Of a DNA stretch of 48,093 nt, positions 34,773 through 44,467 are shown in pieces (the stretch's first letter is position 1; every line of letters starts with the position of its first letter). The translations under genes and the position numbers were made by a program. Source of the DNA: Pirellulaceae bacterium (GTDB taxonomy: Bacteria > Planctomycetota > Planctomycetia > Pirellulales > Pirellulaceae); contig JALSIV010000358.1 in NCBI GenBank assembly GCA_026989685.1, positions 1 through 48,093 of the forward strand, read 5' to 3'. The notes under the pieces were generated by a model that ran no database searches, was not told where the DNA came from, and was given only the letters and a program-made list of their open reading frames with translations.

Positions 34773-36905
34773 TCATCGACCGAGCGAACGAAGCAGCCGA
34801 GCCTTCAACTGCGTGTGGGAGTCGAACTTTCCGTCTTCGGCCAGCAATTGTTGGACCATCTGGAGCGCCTTTCTCCGCAACTCATCGGCGCGCGACACGC
34901 TGCCGCTCGCTTGCTCGGCGTCCGCAGCGTCCGCAAGCCATTGCGAGGTCTCGAACAGGGTGGCGGGATCCATCGGTTGAGGAGGCGGAGGACGCCAAGC
35001 CAACGCTTGTCGCCAACAATGGACGGCCTGCGAGGCAAGCCCCAAACGCGTCGACGCTCGGGCCGCTTCCGCATACGTCGACGCGACTTCGCCGGCGTAG
35101 GATGGGTGGCGCGTCGTGTTCGCTTCGGGGAGCGATTGCAGCAACGCGACGGCGGATGCCAGTCGCCGCCGTCCCGAGAGGTCGCCGCCGGGCGACTCGG
35201 CGGTGGTCGCCCACAAGATCAGATTGTTTGCCAGCGGGAGTCGGACGGCGACGGCCCCGTTTCCCATTCGGTTCGCGGCGCGGGACCAGTAAACGGCGCG
35301 GGCCGCGTGTCTCTCGGATGCCGCGCGGTTGTTTTCGAGCCAGTAACCCTGCGCCATCAGGCGCTGGGCGCGAGCGGCCGACTCGAGCGGCCGGAGGTCG
35401 TCCGCGTCGGTGGAGGTTCCGGCCTCCGTGTCGGCCAGTCTCCGGGCGGCCAAGGAGTCGTAGAAAGAGACGGCCGTCCGGGCGCAATGGAGAACACGAT
35501 CCCCCTCCCCGAGTTGCCAATAGAGGCGAGCGCGCATCAGAGCCAATCCGGCCTCGAATTCCCGAGGATCGATGTCGGGCGGCAATGGAGCGGTTTCGAC
35601 CGAATCGATCAATCGCAACATGGCTTGTAGCGCCACGCGGCGTTGGGAACTCGGCCGAGGATCGGCGGCCTGCCGCTGGTGGGCGATCCATGAGATCGCC
35701 ATGGCGGCCGCGGAATCCTGCGGCGTTCGGAGAGCCGGTTCCGGAGCGGACACCGACGCCGACGACTCGGCGGTTCGGCCGGTGCCAGACAGAGGCAGCG
35801 ATGTTCGACCGGCCCCCTCGGACCAGCTCACGCACGCCAGGCTCAACAAGAACCCGAGGGCGACTTGGCAGGCGCGGCGCGGGTTGTTCCAATGTCTGCG
35901 ACGGCATAGCGAAGGAAGCTCGTCTCCTCGCAACCAGGCACGGAGGTCATCGGCCATCGCGGCGGCCGACGGATACCGGCGGGTCGGTTGTCTGGCCATG
36001 GCACGACGCACGATGCGGATCAGCCCGAAGGGAACGCCGCGCCGGACGAGCTGCTCCCAGTCGACCGAACCGTAAAGCGTCTGCGCAATCAACTCGGGAA
36101 GACTGCCTCGAAAGGGCACGTTTCCCGTGAGCATTTCAAACAGCAGCACCCCCAGAGCATAGACGTCGGCTCGCCGGTCGCATTCCAACTCCGGCCGGAA
36201 CCGCTCGGGCGCCATGTAGTACGGCGTGCCCGGAATCACATCGCACGAGGTGACGGTGCCACCGGGGCAGAGAGGGCGGATCAATCCGAAATCGGCGAGC
36301 AGGGCTTTCGCTTCCGCTCCGCTCACCAGCACGTTGGCCGGTTTGATGTCGCGGTGGATCCAGCCGGCGGCGTGCAATGCTTCGAGCCCCCCTGCCAACT
36401 GCAATGCGACTCGTGCGGCTTCGGGAGGCACCAGCGGGCCGTCCTCCTCCAGATGCTCGGCCAGCGATCGGCCCTCGATGCACTCCATGACGACGTACGG
36501 CCAGCGCCGCGGCAGCACTCCGCCTCGCAAGACGCGCACGAGGTGATCGTGGGAGAGTTGGGAGGCGACCACGACTTCCCGCAGGAATCGCTCCCGAGCC
36601 GCATCGGTCCAGTCGTCGGTCGTCAGCACTTTGACGGCCACTCGACGGCCCGTCTCCGCCTCACAGGCACGAAAAACCAGCGACGAGCTGCCTCGTCCAA
36701 TCAGCAGGCAATCTCGGAAGCCCACGTTCGACAACTGATCGATGGCATGATGTTCGACGTCGCCGTCGGACGGCCCCTCCCCCAACGCCGACGACCACAC
36801 TCGGTCCAGCTCCGGTTCCGACTCCGCGTTCTGCCGCAGTCGCCGCCGGGCACGTTCCCAGCGCATGCTCCAAGTGTCGTCGATGCGAGTGATCCGCTCC
36901 GTCAT
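34773..36905 (-). CDS. membrane-anchored Ser/Thr protein kinase
   Basis: A 710-residue Hanks-type kinase. The kinase domain covers about residues 63-330: glycine loop IGRGSSSLVF, Lys92 in VAVKVL, the catalytic loop HRDIKPANVL with Asp186, DFG at 205-207 and the APE-like GTPYYMAPE segment. A hydrophobic helix near 338-356 (ACQVALGFLLSLACVSW) would anchor it. The remaining ~350 residues form a helical, probably TPR-like, extracytoplasmic domain (ALMRARLYWQLGEGDRVLHC, AYAEAARASTRLGLAS). ATG 36905 has AGGTGA about 10 nt upstream. The ECF sigma gene ends 40 bp before it, so the pair is co-transcribed; planctomycetes are known for ECF sigma factors controlled by such kinases. Confidence 0.9.
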   Translation of the reverse strand: MTERITRIDDTWSMRWERARRRLRQNAESEPELDRVWSSALGEGPSDGDVEHHAIDQLSNVGFRDCLLIGRGSSSLVFRACEAETGRRVAVKVLTTDDWTDAARERFLREVVVASQLSHDHLVRVLRGGVLPRRWPYVVMECIEGRSLAEHLEEDGPLVPPEAARVALQLAGGLEALHAAGWIHRDIKPANVLVSGAEAKALLADFGLIRPLCPGGTVTSCDVIPGTPYYMAPERFRPELECDRRADVYALGVLLFEMLTGNVPFRGSLPELIAQTLYGSVDWEQLVRRGVPFGLIRIVRRAMARQPTRRYPSAAAMADDLRAWLRGDELPSLCRRRHWNNPRRACQVALGFLLSLACVSWSEGAGRTSLPLSGTGRTAESSASVSAPEPALRTPQDSAAAMAISWIAHQRQAADPRPSSQRRVALQAMLRLIDSVETAPLPPDIDPREFEAGLALMRARLYWQLGEGDRVLHCARTAVSFYDSLAARRLADTEAGTSTDADDLRPLESAARAQRLMAQGYWLENNRAASERHAARAVYWSRAANRMGNGAVAVRLPLANNLILWATTAESPGGDLSGRRRLASAVALLQSLPEANTTRHPSYAGEVASTYAEAARASTRLGLASQAVHCWRQALAWRPPPPQPMDPATLFETSQWLADAADAEQASGSVSRADELRRKALQMVQQLLAEDGKFDSHTQLKARLLRSLGR

Positions 36906-36945
36906 TGGTTCCCATCACCTCATTCGTCGCCCACACGGTTGCCGG

Positions 36946-37542
36946 TCAATCCAGCGCCAGATTCCGCATCTGTCGTTCCACTTCTCGGCGTACCTTCCGA
37001 AGAACGCGGGACTTGGCCACGTAGACCCATGCCGTATCGCGCCCCATCGAACGGGCGACTTGGGCAGCCGGTTCGTCGTGCAACCATGTTCGCACAAAGG
37101 CCTGCCAAGTGGACGGCTCGACCCGACCGGAGACTTCGCGCATCGCCTGGCGCAGTACGTGAGTATCGACGTCGTCGTTCCAGTCCGCACGGTGGTCCTC
37201 GAGGGATTCGGCGAGGCGCATGACATCGAGCGATGCATGGGGCAGCCGGAGTCGGAGTCGACGCCAATAGCGGCACAGCCGCCGGTAGGTGAGCGTACCC
37301 AGCCAAGCGCGAAATCGGCCCCGTTTCCGGTCGTACCGGAATCCGGGCATGGCTCGAGCCACGTCCACCAGCACGTCCTGGACAACCTCCACCGCGTCGG
37401 CATGCTGCAGGCCGTGACGGCGACAGTGAGCGTAGATCAGCGGCCCATAAGCGTCATGAAAGCTTTGCCACGCGACGTCGTTTTGCCTGTCGGAGAGCCG
37501 GGCCAGCAGGCTGGGGCGCGTCGCCGGTGCGTTGCCTTCCAT
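36946..37542 (-). CDS. ECF-type sigma factor, kinase-paired
   Basis: A 198-residue sigma-70 family protein of ECF size. Region 2 is at about residues 15-90, with DAVEVVQDVLVDVARAM and FRAWLGTLTYRRLCRYWRRL. Region 4 is at about 135-190, ending in a helix-turn-helix-like AQVARSMGRDTAWVYVAKSR. It would direct transcription of a specific regulon when its partner kinase phosphorylates it; that mechanism is known for other kinase-linked ECF groups and is an inference here. ATG 37542 (MEGNAPATRP) has GGGAG about 8 nt upstream. It precedes the kinase gene by 40 bp. Confidence 0.88.
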   Translation of the reverse strand: MEGNAPATRPSLLARLSDRQNDVAWQSFHDAYGPLIYAHCRRHGLQHADAVEVVQDVLVDVARAMPGFRYDRKRGRFRAWLGTLTYRRLCRYWRRLRLRLPHASLDVMRLAESLEDHRADWNDDVDTHVLRQAMREVSGRVEPSTWQAFVRTWLHDEPAAQVARSMGRDTAWVYVAKSRVLRKVRREVERQMRNLALD

Positions 37543-37760
37543 CAATCGTGCTCCCAACCCAGGGGACGCCCTCCCGGAAACTCTGCGTCGGTTTGTCAGT
37601 CGGTCTCTTTCAGCACTGCCCGCTGTGTTGGACCGGCGGACCATTCGAAAAGTTCCCGCATCCATTGGATTTTTTCGCCAAGTCGCGCAAGAACCGTCCC
37701 TCAAGCGGCTATTCACTACTGAGGCCAACTGATTTCCCTTGCAACACAGGAGACGACTCG

Positions 37761-38168
37761 ATGATCTCTGCACGGACCAACACCATGTTCACCCTCGGCC
37801 GAATGCTGCGTCCGGCCTGTTGGGTACTTGCCGCCAGCCTGTGGACTGCCGGCGGATCGGCCGGACAAGCCGGCGACATTCCGCGTTTCGATCGCAACGC
37901 CGTGATGCTGGGCGGCAATGGGGCACCCTGTTATCTGGTCGCCGACATGCGAGCAGCCAGCTTCCACGGAGTGCCGGCCGTAGTGGGCGTCTGGACGGAC
38001 GGAATCCGGACCGCCCCGTTCGTGGCGATTCCCACGAACGACCCCACGCGCTGGCTATGGCTGACGTCGAACGGTCCGGCCGGCGTCATCGAGTTCCATC
38101 CGGGACGGCAGCCGTTCGCCACGTGGCGCGACAACTACGGCAACGGAGGAACACTGATCACCTTCTGA
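37761..38168 (+). CDS. small exported protein, unknown function
   Basis: A 135-residue protein. It has a likely signal peptide around residues 13-35 (MLRPACWVLAASLWTAGGSAG). The mature part is short with GVPAVVGVWTDGIRTAPFVA and FATWRDNYGNGGTLITF. AGGAG lies about 10 nt upstream of the ATG at 37761. It is divergent from the ECF sigma gene. No family recognised. It is probably a small extracytoplasmic protein. Confidence 0.65.
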   Translation: MISARTNTMFTLGRMLRPACWVLAASLWTAGGSAGQAGDIPRFDRNAVMLGGNGAPCYLVADMRAASFHGVPAVVGVWTDGIRTAPFVAIPTNDPTRWLWLTSNGPAGVIEFHPGRQPFATWRDNYGNGGTLITF

Positions 38169-38283
38169 ATGGGCGCACGAGAGGGTTTGCACGTGGATCG
38201 GGAGCCGAGGGCGCGCAAATCGACCACTCTGTCGAACAGCCTTCTGCGCCATGACCGTTCCACGCCTTGCTCTGGAATCTCCT

Positions 38284-38488
38284 ACTCTCGTACTCGTACT
38301 CCTTAACTCGTACGCGATGCCTCCATCGCTATGTGCCGCCGCAGCTTCCTGACGAGCGACCACGAAATCGCAGGAAGAAGCGAGTTACTCCGTCAACAGG
38401 CGGCAAACATCCCGCTGATCGTGATCGAAGAGCGGCTCGGCAAGCGAGATGCTCTTTTCGAGTACGAGTACGAGTACGGTATCGTGAG
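38284..38488. repeat. opposed GTACTC/GAGTAC arrays
   Basis: CTCTCGTACTCGTACTCC lies near 38285-38302, followed by ACTCGTACGCGAT. The complementary array CGAGTACGAGTACGAGTACG lies at 38459-38478, followed by GTATCGTGAG. The two arrays are inverted relative to each other about 160 bp apart. They lie in the gene-free stretch 38169-38787, in which no supported gene was found. Confidence 0.6.
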
Positions 38489-38518
38489 TTTTCACCGAGA
38501 GTGCGTGACGAACACTCA

Positions 38519-38554
38519 CCACGATCGGCTCGGTACGACAGAACCGCTTACGGC
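38519..38554 (+). repeat. 36-bp dispersed repeat, copy 2
   Basis: Same orientation as the copy at 28897-28932 and about 31 of 36 identical. It begins CCACGATCGGCTCGG and ends CCGCTTACGGC. The two copies lie in different gene contexts, so the repeat is not tied to one gene. Confidence 0.6.
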
Positions 38555-38587
38555 ATGGACGCACGGCGCGTAGATGTGGTAAAGTAA

Positions 38588-38665
38588 GAGGCTGTCACAA
38601 AACTCCATGCTGCAAGCAACATGCCCGAGGCCGGAAAGCGGCACGGCGGGTTTTGTTACAGGCTC
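38588..38665 (+). repeat. 78-bp miniature element, copy B
   Basis: A 78-bp element starting GAGGCTGTCACAAAACTCC and ending GGGTTTTGTTACAGGCTC. The ends are imperfect inverted repeats of about 19 bp. It is preceded by TAA (38585-38587) and followed by TAA (38666-38668). It resembles a non-autonomous MITE whose target site is TAA. No transposase lies in the window. Confidence 0.85.
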
Positions 38666-38668
38666 TAA

Positions 38669-38746
38669 GAGGCTGTCACAAAACTCCGTGCCGCAAGCAA
38701 CACATCCGAGCTTCGGAGGTGGGACGGCAGGTTTTGTTACAGGCTC
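38669..38746 (+). repeat. 78-bp miniature element, copy C
   Basis: Also exactly 78 bp, same orientation as copy B, sharing the TAA at 38666-38668 and followed by TAA (38747-38749). Its centre differs from copy B (CATCCGAGCTTCGGAGG instead of ATGCCCGAGGCCGG), so it is not a recent tandem duplication of B. Confidence 0.85.
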
Positions 38747-38787
38747 TAAGAATCTAACAATCGACCACAACTCGTGAGATTTCAACC

Positions 38788-39306
38788 ATGGCGTCCACCA
38801 CTCCGTCAGAATGTTCCTCCACTTCTCGCGAGTCCGTACGGACCCGACTGGCCGATCTGCAGTCCCCCACCGACCTGTCCACGACGATCGAACTGCTCGA
38901 CATGTACGCTCGAGAACCGATGGGGGCCGGCGAGCCGTTGGCGGCCGAGGTCCTCGAGCGCCTGAGGTCCGACCTGCCGACGCTCGAGAGATTGCTGGTG
39001 ATCCTCGCCGAAGATGCGGGCGGACGTGCAGTCGGGTTGGCGTTTTGCCTGATGGGCTATTCCACGTTCTATGCGCGGCCTCTGATCAACATCCATGATC
39101 TGGCCGTCGTCCCCGAAGCGCGCGGCCAAGGCGTCGGCGCCTCGCTACTCCACGCCGTCCTCGAACAGGCCCGGCAGAGAGACTGCTGCAAGGTGACTTT
39201 GGAAGTGCGCAGCGACAACGATGGCGCTCAGCGACTCTACCGGAGATTCGGTTTCACCGGCGGCCCGCGCAAATCGGCCATGCAGTTTTGGACACGGCAT
39301 CTCTAG
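38788..39306 (+). CDS. GNAT-family N-acetyltransferase
   Basis: A 172-residue acetyltransferase. The acetyl-CoA binding motif is VVPEARGQGVGASLLHAVLE (about residues 111-130), preceded by INIHDLAV, and the C-terminal DGAQRLYRRFGFTGG segment completes the fold. It would acetylate a small molecule or protein amine; no neighbour indicates the substrate. ATG 38788 follows the MITE pair by 40 bp. It is bounded on both sides by repeats. Confidence 0.9.
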   Translation: MASTTPSECSSTSRESVRTRLADLQSPTDLSTTIELLDMYAREPMGAGEPLAAEVLERLRSDLPTLERLLVILAEDAGGRAVGLAFCLMGYSTFYARPLINIHDLAVVPEARGQGVGASLLHAVLEQARQRDCCKVTLEVRSDNDGAQRLYRRFGFTGGPRKSAMQFWTRHL

Positions 39307-39378
39307 GGCAAACGGTCCAGCCGCGAAGCGGTCATAGCATCGATCCGAATGGCACGCGGATAAGAGCAGAAGGGATCT

Positions 39379-39402
39379 CACGGAGGCACGGGGGCACGGA
39401 GA
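39379..39402 (+). repeat. 8-bp tandem repeat
   Basis: Three copies of an octamer, CACGGAGG, CACGGGGG and CACGGAGA, stand in direct succession. They lie in the gap between the GNAT gene and copy D of the miniature element. Confidence 0.7.
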
Positions 39403-39456
39403 AGATAGAGGACAAAGGGAGAAGATGGGGAACGATAGGCGTTTCTGGAAGTATAA

Positions 39457-39534
39457 GAGCCTGTAACAAGACCCGCCGTGCCGTTCTTCGGCCTCGGGTG
39501 TGTTGCTTGCGGCAGGGAGTTTTGTGACAGCCTC
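39457..39534 (-). repeat. 78-bp miniature element, copy D
   Basis: Exactly 78 bp in the opposite orientation to copies B and C. It starts GAGCCTGTAACAAGACC on the plus strand and ends AGTTTTGTGACAGCCTC. TAA flanks it on both sides (39454-39456 and 39535-39537). It lies directly before the broken nuclease frame. Confidence 0.85.
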
Positions 39535-39546
39535 TAAGAACTCTAA

Positions 39547-40194
39547 GAACTCACAGACACCCACCAGGCATGCTGCGCCGAGCGGCACCCGATCGCCACG
39601 CGACACAAATGGTTCTCCGAAATGTTGTCGTCGATCTCGATCTGCCTGCTGTGCGATGTGCTGTTTTCCGACCGCGGGGTGCCGCACCACCGTTTCCAGC
39701 TTCCCGATGCCGAGCACGGTCGGACGTTGGCGGAGACGATCGAGGTACACACGGTGGAGTTGGCAAAGTACAATATCCGAGAAGAGGCGATCGCGGAGGC
39801 GTCCCAGATCGAGAAATGGGTGTTTTTCCTGCGATATGCGGACAGGTATGACGCCGGGCGTCTGCGGGCGCTGTTTCCGGAGGAGCCGTTTCAGCAGGCC
39901 ATATCGGAGGCGGAGCGGATTGCCGAGCGGACGGTGGACCGGATGATGTACGACCAGCGTGAGAAAGCACTGCGGGACTACCAGTGGGCGATCGAGAGCG
40001 CCCGCCGCGAAGGACTCGAAAAAGGGCGCGAACAAGGACGCGAGGAAGGTGTCCTGATTGGTAAGATCCAAGTGCTCGAGCAGCTTTTGGGCGACACTCC
40101 TACTCCAACGGCGCGTCTGTTGCAACGTTCCGTTTCCGAGCTGAATGCGATGGTTGCGCAACTTCAGGAGCGTTTGCGTCACCGCAGAGCGTAG
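39547..40194 (+). pseudogene. 5'-truncated Rpn/PD-(D/E)XK-family nuclease remnant
   Basis: The plus strand encodes the C-terminal two-thirds of an Rpn-type (recombination-promoting nuclease, PD-(D/E)XK transposase-like) protein. SSISICLLCDVLFSD, VPHHRFQLPDAEHGRTL and EVHTVELAKYN, then EKWVFFLRYADRYDA and the charged helix REGLEKGREQGREEG, are family features. The expected N-terminal catalytic region (about 100 residues) is absent: the open frame begins at 39547, directly after MITE copy D, and a TAA closes it upstream. ATG 39622 would give 190 residues, but without the catalytic half it is unlikely to work. The 16-bp gap to nnrE is tight. Confidence 0.7.
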
Positions 40195-40210
40195 CAGCGG
40201 CGAGAGTCGA

Positions 40211-40885
40211 TCACCTGAGAAGATCCCACACACGACGGGGCAACCCGATGTCGACCACTCGGACCTCGCCGGTATAGTGCGAGGCGCCGGCTTGAGCGAA
40301 TCCCGGTTTGGGAGCGACCAGCGTCACGGTGCAGTCGGCACGGAAAGCCACTCCTGCGACTTCACCGCTGTCCGCGTCCAGTCCACTGGGCAGATCGATG
40401 GCCAGGCGTCGGCCGGCCGCTCGATTGAGCAGCTCGATGTCTTCGGCCATCGGCGACCGGGGCGCTCCCTTGGCTCCCGTTCCCAGGAGGCCGTCCACGA
40501 TCCAGTCGGCCGTCTCCAGCGCCTCGATCAACTCGGGCCACCGGGAGGTAGCAGGCCGAACCGCCAACGGAATCCTGGCACGCTCCAGGATCTCGAAATT
40601 GCGATGGGCATCCGGAGCCAGCTTCTCCGGGACGCCCCACAGAAAGACGCGAACAGCGTGCCCTCGCCCGTCGAGTTGCCGAGCCACCACCAGCCCGTCG
40701 CCTCCATTGTTGCCGCGGCCGCAACAGATCACGACCGGCCCCTCGATCCCCAACTGTTCCAACTGGTCCGCCACACCGCGCCCGGCGTTTTCCATCAAGA
40801 TGGTGCCTGGAATCCGCAGCTCATCGATGGCCAGGCGGTCGAGGCGGCGCACCTCGTCTCGCTTTAACGTGGCAGGACGCTTCAT
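40211..40885 (-). CDS. nnrE: NAD(P)H-hydrate epimerase
   Basis: A 224-residue protein of the YjeF N-terminal family, which repairs hydrated NAD(P)H by epimerising it before dehydration. The dinucleotide-binding core starts GPVVICCGRGNNGGDGLVVA, followed by DWIVDGLLGTGAKGAPRSP and AIDLPSGLDADSG. The paired dehydratase domain (NnrD) is absent from this protein and from this window. ATG 40885 (MKRPATLKRDEV) is chosen; an ATG 45 bp upstream adds 15 residues. It ends 16 bp after the nuclease remnant and is divergent from the zinc ribbon gene. Confidence 0.93.
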   Translation of the reverse strand: MKRPATLKRDEVRRLDRLAIDELRIPGTILMENAGRGVADQLEQLGIEGPVVICCGRGNNGGDGLVVARQLDGRGHAVRVFLWGVPEKLAPDAHRNFEILERARIPLAVRPATSRWPELIEALETADWIVDGLLGTGAKGAPRSPMAEDIELLNRAAGRRLAIDLPSGLDADSGEVAGVAFRADCTVTLVAPKPGFAQAGASHYTGEVRVVDIGLPRRVWDLLR

Positions 40886-40965
40886 CCGTATTCGGCTTCG
40901 TCGTAAAATGGGAGCGGAAGACCATAACAACCGTAGGTTACCGGGATTTGCTCGAGGATGCCACG

Positions 40966-41151
40966 ATGCCCATTTACGAATACGTCTGTCAGTCGTGCGG
41001 AAAGGCTTGCGAATTGCTGATTCGCGGCAGCGAGACCCCGCAGTGTCCTCATTGCCAGGCTTCGTCCTTGGAGAAGCAGTTCAGCGTTCCGGCCGCTCAC
41101 ACCGGCGCGAGCGGCGGCGAGCTTCCCGTCTGCCAGCCGGGGGGAACGTGA
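40966..41151 (+). CDS. FmdB-family zinc ribbon protein
   Basis: A 61-residue protein starting MPIYEYVCQSCGKACELL, the classic FmdB/CxxC-type zinc ribbon opening. Cysteines at 8, 11, 27 and 30 (VCQSCGK and PQCPHC) complete the ribbon. The function of the family is not firmly known; a regulatory role has been proposed. GAGG lies about 8 nt upstream of ATG 40966. TAAAAT (40904-40909) could be its -10, 57 bp upstream of the ATG. It is divergent from nnrE. Confidence 0.88.
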   Translation: MPIYEYVCQSCGKACELLIRGSETPQCPHCQASSLEKQFSVPAAHTGASGGELPVCQPGGT

Positions 41152-41236
41152 GGCGTTTCTCCGTGCGGCCAGGGTGGCTGCGAACTCGAGTAATGAAAAA
41201 GGATCGGTGAAGCCAACCTTCTCGGTACGGACAAGC

Positions 41237-41262
41237 GGCAAGGTGCTCGTCGGCACCTTGCC
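41237..41262. terminator. perfect 10-bp stem-loop
   Basis: GGCAAGGTGC and GCACCTTGCC flank the loop TCGTCG. The stem is perfect but no T-run follows on either strand. It lies between the convergent FmdB and SHD1 genes and may stop or slow transcription from either side; a rho-independent terminator would need a T-run. Confidence 0.4.
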
Positions 41263-41294
41263 GCCTCCAGTCCAATCGCTCCCGTCTCCAGTCC

Positions 41295-41322
41295 AACCGG
41301 CAATCTGGTCGATTTGCCGGTT
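41295..41322. terminator. perfect 9-bp stem-loop
   Basis: AACCGGCAA and TTGCCGGTT flank a 10-nt loop (41304-41313). It is the second hairpin in the same convergent intergenic region (41152-41437). No T-run follows. Possible bidirectional terminator. Confidence 0.4.
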
Positions 41323-41383
41323 GCTGTGCGAGCTTGTTAAGGTCCTAAGGTCCTCGCCATTTCCGCCGATTGTCACGACATTA

Positions 41384-41437
41384 CCTACAGCTTCAGCCTC
41401 CAGTCTCCAGCCTCCGGCTTTGCGGGCGCAGCCCGCG

Positions 41438-41442
<5 letters not shown>
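41384..41442 (-). repeat. dispersed hairpin repeat, copy 2
   Basis: Read on the minus strand this 59-bp copy is CCTAGCGCGGGC-TGCGCCCGC... to GCTGTAGG, matching copy 1 at 21617. Its GCGGGC hairpin overlaps the end of the SHD1 gene: the TAG stop codon (41438-41440) is part of the repeat's CCTAGCGC. A copy so placed suggests insertion at, or use as, a gene end. Confidence 0.75.
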
Positions 41443-44369
<2,927 letters not shown>

Positions 44370-44405
44370 TCATCGATTCGTGACGGGGAACTCGATAAGG
44401 GGCGC

Positions 44406-44435
44406 ATTATGAGCGCGGCGAGCCAAGTTGGACAA
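44406..44435 (-). promoter_or_regulatory. promoter of guaB
   Basis: On the minus strand TTGTCC (44430-44435) is separated by 18 bp from CATAAT (44406-44411), four and five matches to consensus. Start near 44399, about 42 nt before guaB. Both elements fall in the gap to the RND gene. Confidence 0.5.
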
Positions 44436-44467
44436 GATGGGCCAAGGGGGCGGCCGGCGGCATTCGA

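Noticed and set aside
38331-38573. 80-codon frame in the repeat patch
   Set aside because: It is made of GAGTAC-array and 36-bp repeat sequence and has no independent coding character.
38588-38746. Two-unit tandem duplication or CRISPR-like repeat
   Set aside because: The internal halves differ, the ends are inverted repeats and TAA flanks each unit, which fits two transposon-type insertions better.
39145-40233. 362-codon minus-strand frame spanning MITE D and the Rpn remnant
   Set aside because: It is the reverse of the Rpn-type frame and of repeat sequence and has no family features.
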